Shown: positions 18,870 to 28,193, counted from the stretch's first letter. The stretch is DNA of 33,452 bases from Saccoglossus kowalevskii (GCF_000003605.2 NW_003118718.1:1-33452); one strand, 5' to 3'. The notes: generated from the sequence alone by a model not told the origin. Translations and numbers: made by a program.

Positions 18870-18951
18870 GATGAGGTGGCCGAGTGGTTAAGGCGATGGA
18901 CTGCTAATCCATTGTGCTCTGCACGCGTGGGTTCGAATCCCATCCTCGTCG
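18870..18951 (+). tRNA. tRNA-Ser-GCT: tRNA-Ser(GCT), T3 copy
   Basis: Differs only by T3. A D' spacer follows, in which single-base insertions begin near 19110. Confidence 0.95.
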
Positions 18952-19099
18952 ACTCAATTTCTACAGTTTTTAAGTACCATAATAAAATTGCAATCATGCT
19001 CGGTGCCAGATTTTGATTGTTGAGCAGTTAACACTCGTCTTGAATTACCATTTCTATCTCGATTATCATATAACCATGTTCGCAGCATTGGTAAGTAAT

Positions 19100-19460
19100 T
19101 TTCACATGTGGGTCTAACCCCTGGCCTAGCTAAATTTCGTTACGCTGTCCAATAAGTACATAGACGAGGTGGCCGAGTGGTAAAGGCGATGGACTGCTAA
19201 TTCCATGGGTGCTTCTGCAACGCGTGGGGTTCGAATTCCCATCATCGTCGACTTTAATTTCTTACAGTTTTAAGTACCAATAATGAAATTGCAATCATGC
19301 TCGGTGGCCAGATTTTGATTTGTTGAGCAGTTAACACTCGTCTTGAATTTACCATTTTCTATCTCAGATTTTTCATATTAACCATGTTCGCAGCATTTGG
19401 TAAAGTAATTTTTCACATGTGGTTTAACACCTGGCCCTAGCTAAATTTCGTTACGCTGTC
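19100..19460. other. Patch of dense one-base insertions
   Basis: Over about 360 bp, extra single bases occur every 10-30 nt, mostly by lengthening runs (gtgggtctaac, aaatttcg, ccatgggtgc, gcaacgcg, gtggggttcgaattccc, actttaatttcttac, ggtggccag). The units on either side are clean. The pattern resembles unpolished long-read consensus more than mutation. Confidence 0.75.
19163..19250 (+). pseudogene. tRNA-Ser(GCT) with six extra bases
   Basis: At 88 nt, scattered insertions are present plus A20 and A76. Underneath it resembles the G44/A76 copy at 8635. It may be an intact-length gene read badly. A family D spacer with more insertions follows. Confidence 0.7.
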
Positions 19461-19472
19461 CACAATTACGTA

Positions 19473-19554
19473 GATGAGGTGGCCGAGTGGTTAAGGCGAT
19501 GGACTGATAATCCATTGTGCTCTGCACGCGTGGGTTCGAATCCCATCCTCGTCG
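19473..19554 (+). tRNA. tRNA-Ser body with GAT anticodon
   Basis: The anticodon at 19506-19508 is GAT, through C35 to A. Apart from the T3 wobble, every other base is consensus, including both promoter boxes, all stems and the variable arm, and a T4 run follows. It should be transcribed and charged with serine, since the synthetase reads the variable arm, yet would pair with AUC/AUU isoleucine codons. It sits just after an indel-rich patch, so base quality needs checking. A family A spacer follows. Confidence 0.8.
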
Positions 19555-19761
19555 ACTCAATTTCTACAGTTTTAAGTACCATAATAAAATTGCAATCATG
19601 CTCGTTGCCAGATTTTGATTGTTGAGCAGTTAACACTCGTCTTGAATTACCATTTCTATCTCGATTATCATATAACCATGTTCGCAGCATTAGTAAGTAA
19701 TTTTCACATGTGGTCTAACACCTGGTCTAGCTAAATTCGTTACGCCGTGCATAAGTACGTA

Positions 19762-19843
19762 GACGAGGTGGCCGAGTGGTTAAGGCGATGGACTGCTAAT
19801 CCATTGTGCTCTGCATGCGTGGGTTCGAATCCCATCCTCATCG
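19762..19843 (+). tRNA. tRNA-Ser(GCT), A79 variant
   Basis: A79 mismatches C3 in the acceptor stem, and T55 is a wobble. The following family A spacer has gttttcagtacc, ttcacagcatt and ctatattcg, shared with that after 22338. Confidence 0.73.
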
Positions 19844-20050
19844 ACTCAATTTCTACAGTTTTCAGTACCATAATAAAATTGCAATCATGCTCGTTGCCAG
19901 ATTTTGATTGTTGAGCAGTTAACACTCGTCTTGAATTACCATTTCTATCTCGATTATCATATAACCATGTTCACAGCATTAGTAAGTAATTTTCACATGT
20001 GGTCTAACACCTGGCCTAGCTATATTCGTTACGCTGTGCATAAGTGCGTA

Positions 20051-20132
20051 GACGAGGTGGCCGAGTGGTTAAGGCGATGGACTGCTAATCCATTGTGTTC
20101 TGCACGCATGGGTTCGAATCCCATCCTCGTCG
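20051..20132 (+). tRNA. tRNA-Ser-GCT: tRNA-Ser(GCT), T48/A58 variant
   Basis: Carries only T48 and A58 of the C-haplotype, both compatible with pairing. The family C spacer lacks about 9 bp near its middle (cttttgaatg), so the unit is 277 bp. Confidence 0.85.
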
Positions 20133-20327
20133 ACGTGATTCTACACTTTTAAGTTCCATTATGAAATTACCATCATGCTTTTGAATGTTGAGTAGATAAC
20201 ACTCATCTTGAATTACCACTTCGATCTCGATTAGCATATAACCATGTTCGCAGCATTGATAAGTAATTTTCACATGTGGTCTAACACCTGGCCTAGCTAA
20301 ATTCGTTACGCTGTCCACAAGTACGTA

Positions 20328-20409
20328 GATGAGGTGGCTGAGTGGTTAAGGCGATGGACTGCTAATCCATTGTGCTCTGCATGCGTGGGTTCGAATCCCA
20401 TCCTCGTCG
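20328..20409 (+). tRNA. tRNA-Ser-GCT: tRNA-Ser(GCT), T12 variant
   Basis: T3, T12 and T55 all leave wobble pairs, though T12 alters the A box. The family B spacer starts acgtgattctgcag, shared with that after 21188. Confidence 0.83.
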
Positions 20410-20613
20410 ACGTGATTCTGCAGTTTTAAGTACCATTATGAAATTACCATAATTCTCTTGCATATTTTGATTGCTGAGTTGTTAACACTCGTCCTGAATT
20501 ACAATTTCGATCTCGATTATCATATAACCATGTTCGCAGCATTGATAAGTAATTTTCACATGTGGTCTAACACCTGGCCTAGCTAAATTCGTTACGCTGT
20601 CCACAATTACGTA

Positions 20614-20695
20614 GATGAGGTGGCCGAGTGGTTAAGGCGATGGACTGCTAATCCATTGTGCTCTGCGCGCGTGAGTTCGAATCCCATCCTCGTCG
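20614..20695 (+). tRNA. tRNA-Ser(GCT), G54/A61 variant
   Basis: A61 breaks a T-stem pair and the B box; G54 is a wobble and T3 is present. The set recurs at 21474, 22049 and 30701. A family A spacer follows with gcagcttggtaag. Confidence 0.73.
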
Positions 20696-20901
20696 ACTCA
20701 ATTTCTACAGTTTTAAGTACCATAATAAAATTGCAATCATGCTCGTTGCCAGATTTTGATTGTTGAGCAGTTAACACTCGTCTTGAATTACCATTTCTAT
20801 CTCGATTATCATATAACCATGTTCGCAGCTTGGTAAGTAATTTTCACATGTGGTCTAAAACCTGGCCTAGCTAAATTCGTTACGCTGTGCATAAGTACGT
20901 A

Positions 20902-20983
20902 GACGAGGTGGCCGAGTGGGTAAGGCGATGGACTGCTAATCCATTCTGTTCTGCACGCATGGGTTCGAATCCCATCCTCGTCG
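20902..20983 (+). tRNA. tRNA-Ser-GCT: tRNA-Ser(GCT), C-haplotype
   Basis: Clean form of the haplotype with G30. A family C spacer follows; counterpart at 30989. Confidence 0.8.
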
Positions 20984-21187
20984 ACGTGATTCTACACTTT
21001 TAAGTTCCATTATGAAATTACCATCATGCTTTTGCATATTTTGAATGTTGAGTAGATAACACTCATCTTGAATTACCACTTCGATCTCGATTAGCATATA
21101 ATCATGTTCGCAGCATTGGTAAGTAATTTTCACATGTGGTCTAACACCTGGTCTAGCTAAATTCGTTACGCTGTGCATAAGTACGTA

Positions 21188-21269
21188 GACGAGGTGGCTG
21201 AGTGGTTAAGGCGATGGACTGCTAATCCATTGTGCTCTGCATGCGTGGGTTCGAATCCCATCCTCGTCG
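21188..21269 (+). tRNA. tRNA-Ser-GCT: tRNA-Ser(GCT), T12/T55 variant
   Basis: T12 and T55 are wobbles. The family B spacer starts acgtgattctgcag. Confidence 0.84.
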
Positions 21270-21473
21270 ACGTGATTCTGCAGTTTTAAGTACCATTATG
21301 AAATTACCATCATTCTCTTGCAGATTTTGATTGCTGAGTTGTTAACACTCGTCCTGAATTACAATTTCGATCTCGATTATCATATAACCATGTTCGCAGC
21401 ATTGATAAGTAATTTTCACATGTGGTCTAACACCTGGCCTAGCTAAATTCGTTACGCTGTCCACAATTACGTA

Positions 21474-21555
21474 GATGAGGTGGCCGAGTGGTTAAGGCGA
21501 TGGACTGCTAATCCATTGTGCTCTGCGCGCGTGAGTTCGAATCCCATCCTCGTCG
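21474..21555 (+). tRNA. tRNA-Ser(GCT), G54/A61 variant
   Basis: T3, G54 and A61. The unit is repeated 575 bp downstream. A family A spacer follows. Confidence 0.73.
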
Positions 21556-21762
21556 ACTCAATTTCTACAGTTTTAAGTACCATAATAAAATTGCAATCAT
21601 GCTCGTTGCCAGATTTTGATTGTTGAGCAGTTAACACTCGTCTTGAATTACCATTTCTATCTCGATTATCATATAACCATGTTCGCAGCATTGGTAAGTA
21701 ATTTTCACATGTGGTCTAACACCTGGTCTAGCTAAATTCGTTACGCTGTGCATAAGTACGTA

Positions 21763-21844
21763 GACGAGGTGGCTGAGTGGTTAAGGCGATGTACTGCTAA
21801 TCCATTGTGCTCTGCACGCGTGGGTTCGAATCCCATCCTCGTCG
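21763..21844 (+). tRNA. tRNA-Ser(GCT), T12/T30 variant
   Basis: T30 breaks an anticodon-stem pair and T12 is a wobble. A family B spacer follows with gagttgtt. Confidence 0.7.
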
Positions 21845-22048
21845 ACGTGATTCTACAGTTTTAAGTACCATTATGAAATTACCATCATTCTCTTGCAGAT
21901 TTTGATTGCTGAGTTGTTAACACTCGTCCTGAATTACAATTTCGATCTCGATTATCATATAACCATGTTCGCAGCATTGATAAGTAATTTTCACATGTGG
22001 TCTAACACCTGGCCTAGCTAAATTCGTTACGCTGTCCACAATTACGTA

Positions 22049-22130
22049 GATGAGGTGGCCGAGTGGTTAAGGCGATGGACTGCTAATCCATTGTGCTCTG
22101 CGCGCGTGAGTTCGAATCCCATCCTCGTCG
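22049..22130 (+). tRNA. tRNA-Ser(GCT), G54/A61 variant
   Basis: Same gene as at 21474. The following family A spacer differs by gattgtcat. Confidence 0.73.
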
Positions 22131-22337
22131 ACTCAATTTCTACAGTTTTAAGTACCATAATAAAATTGCAATCATGCTCGTTGCCAGATTTTGATTGTTG
22201 AGCAGTTAACACTCGTCTTGAATTACCATTTCTATCTCGATTGTCATATAACCATGTTCGCAGCATTAGTAAGTAATTTTCACATGTGGTCTAACACCTG
22301 GCCTAGCTAAATTCGTTACGCTGTCCACAAGTACGTA

Positions 22338-22419
22338 GATGAGGTGGCCGAGTGTTTAAGGCGATGGACTGCTAATCCATTGTGCTCTGCATGCGTGGGT
22401 TCGAATCCCATCCTCATCG
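22338..22419 (+). tRNA. tRNA-Ser(GCT), T3-A79 paired variant
   Basis: T3 with A79 forms a normal T-A acceptor pair. T18 removes an invariant D-loop G, which argues against function. The following family A spacer matches that after 19762. Confidence 0.72.
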
Positions 22420-22626
22420 ACTCAATTTCTACAGTTTTCAGTACCATAATAAAATTGCAATCATGCTCGTTGCCAGATTTTGATTGTTGAGCAGTTAACA
22501 CTCGTCTTGAATTACCATTTCTATCTCGATTATCATATAACCATGTTCACAGCATTAGTAAGTAATTTTCACATGTGGTCTAACACCTGGCCTAGCTATA
22601 TTCGTTACGCTGTGCATAAGTACGTA

Positions 22627-22708
22627 GACGAGGTGGCCGAGTGGGTAAGGCGATGGACTGCTAATCCATTTTGTTCTGCACGCATGCGTTCGAATCCCAT
22701 CCTCGTCG
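22627..22708 (+). tRNA. tRNA-Ser(GCT), C-haplotype-like with internal TTTT
   Basis: T45 creates TTTT at 22669-22672 and C61 breaks the T stem and B box. G19, T48 and A58 are kept. Probably silent. A family C spacer follows. Confidence 0.68.
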
Positions 22709-22912
22709 ACGTGATTCTACACTTTTAAGTTCCATTATGAAATTACCATCATGCTTTTGCATATTTTGAATGTTGAGTAGATAACACTCATCTTGAATTA
22801 CCACTTCGATCTCGATTAGCATATAGTCATGTTCGCAACATTGGTAAGTAATTTTCACATGTGGTCTAACACCTGCTCTAGCTAAATTCGTTACGCTGTG
22901 CAAATGTACGTA

Positions 22913-22994
22913 GACGAGGTGGCCGAGTGGTTAAGGCGATGGACTGCTAATCCATTGTGCTCTGCACGCGTGGGTTTGAATCCCATCCTCGTCG
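22913..22994 (+). tRNA. tRNA-Ser(GCT), B-box variant
   Basis: The only change is T65. The ttttgtttgctgag family B spacer makes it the counterpart of 15130. Confidence 0.75.
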
Positions 22995-23198
22995 ACGTGA
23001 TTCTACAGTTTTAAGTACCATTATGAAATTACCATCATTCTCTTGCAGATTTTGTTTGCTGAGTAGTTTACACTCGTCCTGAATTACAATTTCGATCTCG
23101 ATTATCATATAACCATGTTCGCAGCATTGATAAGTAATTTTCACATGTGGTCTAACACCTGGCCTAGCTAAATTCGTTACGCTGTCCACAATTACGTA

Positions 23199-23280
23199 GA
23201 TGAGGTGGCCGAGTGGTTAAGGCGATGGACTGCTAATCCATTGTGCTCTGCACGCGTGGGTTCGAATCCCATCCTCGTCT
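23199..23280 (+). tRNA. tRNA-Ser(GCT), T discriminator
   Basis: T3, and T82 in place of the G discriminator, a base that matters for charging by seryl-tRNA synthetase. A family A spacer follows. Confidence 0.8.
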
Positions 23281-23487
23281 ACTCAATTTCTACAGTTTTA
23301 AGTACCATAATAAAATTGCAATCATGCTCGTTGCCAGATTTTGATTGTTGAGCAGTTAACACTCGTCTTGAATTACCATTTCTATCTCGATTATCATATA
23401 ACCATGTTCGCAGCATTAGTAAGTAATTTTCACATGTGGTCTAACACCTGGTCTAGCTAAATTCGTTACGCCGTGCATAAGTACGTA

Positions 23488-23569
23488 GACGAGGTGGCCG
23501 AGTGGTTAAGGCGATGGACTGCTAATCCATTGTGCTCTGCACGCGTGGGTTCGAATCCCATCCTCGTCG
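23488..23569 (+). tRNA. tRNA-Ser-GCT: tRNA-Ser(GCT), consensus copy
   Basis: Exact consensus. The ctactgtttt family A spacer pairs it with 16281. Confidence 0.96.
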
Positions 23570-23776
23570 ACTCAATTTCTACTGTTTTAAGTACCATAAT
23601 AAAATTGCATTCATGCTCGTTGCCAGATTTTGATTGTTGAGCAGTTAACACTCGTCTTGAATTACCATTTCTATCTCGATTAACATATAACCATGTTCGC
23701 AGCATTAGTAAGTAATTTTCACATGTGGTCTAACACCTGGCCTAGCTAAATTCGTTACGCTGTGCATAAGTACGTA

Positions 23777-23858
23777 GACGAGGTGGCCGAGTGGTTAAGG
23801 CTATGGACTGCTAATCCATTGTGCTCTGCACGCGTGGGTTTGAATCCCATCCTCGTCG
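23777..23858 (+). tRNA. tRNA-Ser(GCT), T26/T65 variant
   Basis: T65 alters the B box, and T26 lies between the D and anticodon stems. A family B spacer follows, starting acgttattc. Confidence 0.73.
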
Positions 23859-24062
23859 ACGTTATTCTACAGTTTTAAGTACCATTATGAAATTACCATC
23901 ATTCTCTTGCAGATTTTGATTGCTGAGTAGTTTACACTCGTCCTGAATTACAATTTCGATCTCGATTATCATATAACCATGTTCGCAGCATTGATAAGTA
24001 ATTTTCACATGTGGTCTAACACCTGGCCTAGCTAAATTCGTTACGCTGTCCACAAGTACGTA

Positions 24063-24144
24063 GATGAGGTGGCCGAGTGGTTAAGGCGATGGACTGCTAA
24101 TCCATTGTGCTCTGCACGCGTGGGTTCGAATCCCATCCTTGTCG
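24063..24144 (+). tRNA. tRNA-Ser-GCT: tRNA-Ser(GCT), two acceptor wobbles
   Basis: T3 and T78 leave two adjacent G-T wobbles in the acceptor stem. The spacer is a C/A/C mosaic (acgtgattctacac, then ccataataaaattgcaat, then gataacactcatc). Confidence 0.82.
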
Positions 24145-24350
24145 ACGTGATTCTACACTTTTAAGTTCCATAATAAAATTGCAATCATGCTCCTTGCCAG
24201 ATTTTGAATGTTGAGTAGATAACACTCATCTTGAATTACCACTTCGATCTCGATTAGCATATAACCATGTTCGCAGCATTGATAAGTAATTTTCACATGT
24301 GGTCTAACACCTGGCCTAGCTAAATTCGTTACGCTGTCCACAAGTACGTA

Positions 24351-24432
24351 GATGAGGTGGCCGAGTGGTTAAGGCGATGGACTGCTAATCCATTGTGCTC
24401 TGCACGCGTGGGTTCGAATCCCATCCACGTCG
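24351..24432 (+). tRNA. tRNA-Ser(GCT), A77 variant
   Basis: A77 gives an A-A mismatch in the acceptor stem, and T3 is present. Only a 44-bp family A remnant follows before the half gene. Confidence 0.73.
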
Positions 24433-24476
24433 ACTCAATTTCTACAGTTTTAAGTACAATAATAAAATTGCAATCA

Positions 24477-24526
24477 TGCTAATCCATTGTGCTCTGCACG
24501 CGTGGGTTCGAATCCCATCCTCGTCG
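24477..24526 (+). pseudogene. tRNA-Ser 3' half gene
   Basis: Positions 33-82 only. The sequence runs from a family A spacer (caatcatgct) straight into taatccattgtg, so the spacer's 3' part and the gene's 5' half, including the A box, are lost. The four bases tgct at the junction exist in both parents, pointing to microhomology. The B box is intact. A family A spacer with gttttcagtacc follows. Confidence 0.92.
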
Positions 24527-24733
24527 ACTCAATTTCTACAGTTTTCAGTACCATAATAAAATTGCAATCATGCTCGTTGCCAGATTTTGATTGTTGAGCA
24601 GTTAACACTCGTCTTGAATTACCATTTCTATCTCGATTATCATATAACCATGTTCGCAGCATTAGTAAGTAATTTTCACATCTGGTCTAACACCTGGCCT
24701 AGCTATATTCGTTACGCTGTGCGTAAGTGCGTA

Positions 24734-24815
24734 GACGAGGTGGCCGAGTGGTTAAGGCGATGGACTGCTAATCCATTGTGCTCTGCACGCGTGGGTTCGA
24801 ATCCCATCCTCGTCG
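24734..24815 (+). tRNA. tRNA-Ser-GCT: tRNA-Ser(GCT), consensus copy
   Basis: Exact consensus with a gcgtaagtgcgta 5' flank. A family A spacer follows. Confidence 0.96.
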
Positions 24816-25022
24816 ACTCAATTTCTACAGTTTTAAGTACCATAATAAAATTGCAATCATGCTCGTTGCCAGATTTTGATTGTTGAGCAGTTAACACTCG
24901 TCTTGAATTACCATTTCTATCTAGATTATCATATAACTATGTTCGCAGCATTGGTAAGTAATTTTCACATGTGGTCTAACACCTGGCCTAGCTAAATTCG
25001 TTACGCTGTGCATAAGTACGTA

Positions 25023-25104
25023 GACGAGGTGGCCGAGTGGGTAAGGCGATGGACTGCTAATCCATTCTGTTCTGCACGCATGGGTTCGAATCCCATCCTC
25101 GTCG
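25023..25104 (+). tRNA. tRNA-Ser-GCT: tRNA-Ser(GCT), C-haplotype with D spacer
   Basis: Clean haplotype, but followed by a family D start rather than C, one of only two such exceptions (the other is 26383). Confidence 0.8.
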
Positions 25105-25232
25105 ACTTAATTTCTACAGTTTTTAAGTACCATAATAAAATTGCATTCATGTTCGCAGCATTGGTAAGTAATTTTCACATGTGGTCTAACACCTGGCCTA
25201 GCTAAATTCGTTACGCTGTGCATAAGTACGTA
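25105..25232 (+). repeat. Shortened D spacer (128 bp)
   Basis: The spacer jumps from gcattcatgttcg to cagcattggtaag, losing about 80 bp. The bases catgttcg occur at both ends of the lost part, so slippage or recombination between them explains it. The T5 terminator and the 5' flank of the next gene remain. Confidence 0.9.
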
Positions 25233-25314
25233 GACGAGGTGGCCGAGTGGGTAAGGCGTTGGACTGCTAATACATTCTGTTCTGCACGCATGGGTTCGAA
25301 TCCCATCCTCGTCG
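25233..25314 (+). tRNA. tRNA-Ser(GCT), C-haplotype, degenerate stem
   Basis: T27 and A40 break two anticodon-stem pairs. A family C spacer follows. Confidence 0.66.
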
Positions 25315-25518
25315 ACGTGATTCTACACTTTTAAGTTCCATTATGAAATTACCATCATGCTTTTGCATATTTTGAATGTTGAGTAGATAACACTCATCTT
25401 GAATTACCACTTCGATCTCGATTAGCATATAATCATGTTCGCAACATTGGTAAGTAATTTTCACATGTGGTCTAACACCTGCTCTAGCTAAATTCGTTAC
25501 GCTGTGCAAATGTACGTA

Positions 25519-25600
25519 GACGAGGTGGCCGAGTGGTTAAGGCGATGGACTGCTAATCCATTGTGCTCTGCACGCGTGGGTTTGAATCCCATCCTCGTCG
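25519..25600 (+). tRNA. tRNA-Ser(GCT), B-box variant
   Basis: T65 only. A family B spacer with ctcttcaag follows; counterpart of 7481. Confidence 0.75.
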
Positions 25601-25804
25601 ACGTGATTCTACAGTTTTAAGTACCATTATGAAATTACCATCATTCTCTTCAAGATTTTGATTGCTGAGTAGTTTACACTCGTCCTGAATTACAATTTCG
25701 ATCTCGATTATCATATAACCATGTTCGCAGCATTGATAAGTAATTTTCACATGTGGTCTAACACCTGGCCTAGCTAAATTCGTTACGCTGTCCACAATTA
25801 CGTA

Positions 25805-25886
25805 GATGAGGTGGCCGAGTGGTTAAGGCGATGGACTGCTAATCCATTGTGCTCTGCACCCGTGGGTTCGAATCCCATCCTCGTCG
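25805..25886 (+). tRNA. tRNA-Ser-GCT: tRNA-Ser(GCT), T3/C56 variant
   Basis: T3 wobble and C56 in the linker; all stems pair. The family A spacer has cattcatgttcg and gcagtaaacac. Confidence 0.87.
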
Positions 25887-26093
25887 ACTCAATTTCTACA
25901 GTTTTAAGTACCATAATAAAATTGCATTCATGTTCGTTGCCAGATTTTGATTGTTGAGCAGTAAACACTCGTCTTGAATTACCATTTCTATCTCGATTAA
26001 CATATAACCATGTTCGCAGCATTAGTAAGTAATTTTCACATGTGGTCTAACACCTGGTCTAGCTAAATTCGTTACGCAGTGCATAAGTACGTA

Positions 26094-26175
26094 GACGTGG
26101 TGGCCTAGTGGTTAAGGCGATGGACTGCTAATCCATTGTGCTCTGCACGCGTGGGTTCGTATCCCATCCTCGTCG
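26094..26175 (+). tRNA. tRNA-Ser(GCT), T5/T13/T67 variant
   Basis: Same changes as at 8056: acceptor mismatch and B-box change. A family A spacer follows here rather than D'. Confidence 0.7.
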
Positions 26176-26382
26176 ACTCAATTTCTACAGTTTTAAGTAC
26201 CATAATAAAATTGCAATCATGCTCGTTGCCAGATTTTGATTGTTGAGCAGTTAACTCTCGTCTTGAATTACCATTTCTATCTAGATTATCATATAACCAT
26301 GTTCGCAGCATTCGTAAGTAATTTTCACATGTGGTCTAACACCTGGCCTAGCTAAATTCGTTACGCTGTGCATAAGTACGTA

Positions 26383-26464
26383 GACGAGGTGGCCGAGTGG
26401 GTAAGGCGATGGACTGCTAATCCATTCTGTTCTGCACGCATGGGTTCGAATCCCATCCTCGTCG
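26383..26464 (+). tRNA. tRNA-Ser-GCT: tRNA-Ser(GCT), C-haplotype with D spacer
   Basis: Clean haplotype followed by a full-length family D spacer. Confidence 0.8.
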
Positions 26465-26672
26465 ACTTAATTTCTACAGTTTTTAAGTACCATAATAAAA
26501 TTGCAATCATGCTCGGTGCCAGATTTTGATTGTTGAGCAGTTAACACTCGTCTTGAATTACCATTTTTATCTCGATTATCATATAACCATGTTCGCAGCA
26601 TTGGTAAGTAATTTTCACATGTGGTCTAACACCTGGCCTAGCTAAATTCGTTACGCTGTGCATAAGTACGTA

Positions 26673-26754
26673 GACGAGGTGGCCGAGTGGGTAAGGCGAT
26701 GGACTGCTAATCCATTCTGTTCTGCACGCATGGGTTCGAATCCCATCCTCGTCG
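26673..26754 (+). tRNA. tRNA-Ser-GCT: tRNA-Ser(GCT), C-haplotype
   Basis: Clean haplotype. The spacer begins gcgtgattctacac and changes from C to B after about 90 nt (gagtagttaacactcgtcc). Confidence 0.8.
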
Positions 26755-26958
26755 GCGTGATTCTACACTTTTAAGTTCCATTATAAAATTACCATCATGC
26801 TTTTGCATATTTTGAATGTTGAGTAGTTAACACTCGTCCTGAATTACAATTTCTATCTAGATTATCATATAACCATGTTCGCAGCATTGATAAGTAATTT
26901 TCACATGTGGTCTAACACCTGGACTAGCTAAATTCGTTACGCTGTCTACAATTACGTA

Positions 26959-27040
26959 GATGAGGTGGCCGAGTGGTTAAGGCGATGGACTGCTAATCCA
27001 TTGTGGTCTGCACGCGTGGGTTCGAATCCCATCCTCGTCG
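26959..27040 (+). tRNA. tRNA-Ser(GCT), G48 variant
   Basis: G48 breaks the pair next to the variable-arm loop, and T3 is present. A family A spacer follows. Confidence 0.8.
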
Positions 27041-27247
27041 ACTCAATTTCTACAGTTTTAAGTACCATAATAAAATTGCAATCATGCTCTTTGCCAGATT
27101 TTGATTGTTGAGCAGTTAACACTCGTCTTGAATTACCATTTCTATCTCGATTATCATATAACCATGTTCGCAGCATTGGTAAGTAATTTTCACATGTTGT
27201 CTAACACCTGGTCTAGCTAAATTCGTTACGCCGTGCAAAAGTACGTA

Positions 27248-27329
27248 GACGAGGTGGCCGAGTGGTTAAGGCGATGGACTGCTAATCCATTGTGCTCTGC
27301 ACGCGTGGGTTCGAATCCCATCCTCGTCG
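27248..27329 (+). tRNA. tRNA-Ser-GCT: tRNA-Ser(GCT), consensus copy
   Basis: Exact consensus. The family A spacer with atctggattaac makes it the counterpart of 5177. Confidence 0.96.
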
Positions 27330-27535
27330 ACTCAATTTCTACAGTTTTAAGTACCATAATAAAATTGCATTCATGCTCGTTGCCAGATTTTGATTGTTGA
27401 GCAGTTAACACTCGTCTTGAATTACCGTTTCTATCTGGATTAACATATAACCATGTTCGCAGTATTAGTAAGTAATTTTCACATGTGGTCTAACACCTGG
27501 CCTAGCTAAATTCGTTATGCTGTCCATAATACATA

Positions 27536-27617
27536 GACGAGGTGGCCTAGTGGTTAAGGCGATGGACTGCTAATCCTTTGTGCTCTGCACGCTTGGGTTC
27601 GAATCCCATCCTCGTCG
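27536..27617 (+). tRNA. tRNA-Ser(GCT), T13/T42/T58 variant
   Basis: T42 and T58 give T-T mismatches in the anticodon and T stems. Counterpart of 5465, without T3 and A48. A family D spacer follows with ctcggttccag. Confidence 0.7.
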
Positions 27618-27825
27618 ACTTAATTTCTCCAGTTTTTAAGTACCATAATAAAATTGCAATCATACTCGGTTCCAGATTTTGATTGTTGAGCAGTTAACAC
27701 TCGTCTTGAATTACCATTTCTATCTCGATTATCATATAACCATGTTCGCAGCATTGGTAAGTAATTTTCACATGTGGTCTAACACCTGGCCTAGCTAAAT
27801 TCGTTACGCTGTGCATAAGTACGTA

Positions 27826-27907
27826 GACGAGGTGGCCGAGTGGGTAAGGCGATGCACTGCTAATCCATTCTGTTCTGCACGCATGGGTTCGAATCCCATC
27901 CTCGTCG
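27826..27907 (+). tRNA. tRNA-Ser(GCT), C-haplotype with stem mismatch
   Basis: C30 mismatch. The spacer is the same C/B mosaic as after 6334 (acgtgatgctacac, gctgactagtt). Confidence 0.68.
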
Positions 27908-28111
27908 ACGTGATGCTACACTTTTAAGTTCCATTATGAAATTATCATCATTCTCTTGCAGATTTTGATTGCTGACTAGTTAACACTCGTCCTGAATTAC
28001 AATTTCGATCTCGATTATCATATAATCATGTTCGCAGCATTGATAAGCAATTTTCACATGTGGTCTAACACCTGGCCTAGCTAAATTCGTTACGCTGTCC
28101 ACAATTACGTA

Positions 28112-28193
28112 GATGAGGTGGCCGAGTGGTTAAGGCGATGGACTGCTAATTCATTGTGCTCTGCACGCGTGGGTTCGAATCCCATCCTCGTCG
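28112..28193 (+). tRNA. tRNA-Ser-GCT: tRNA-Ser(GCT), T3/T40 variant
   Basis: Two wobbles, as at 6620. A family A spacer follows with gcattcttgctcg. Confidence 0.87.
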
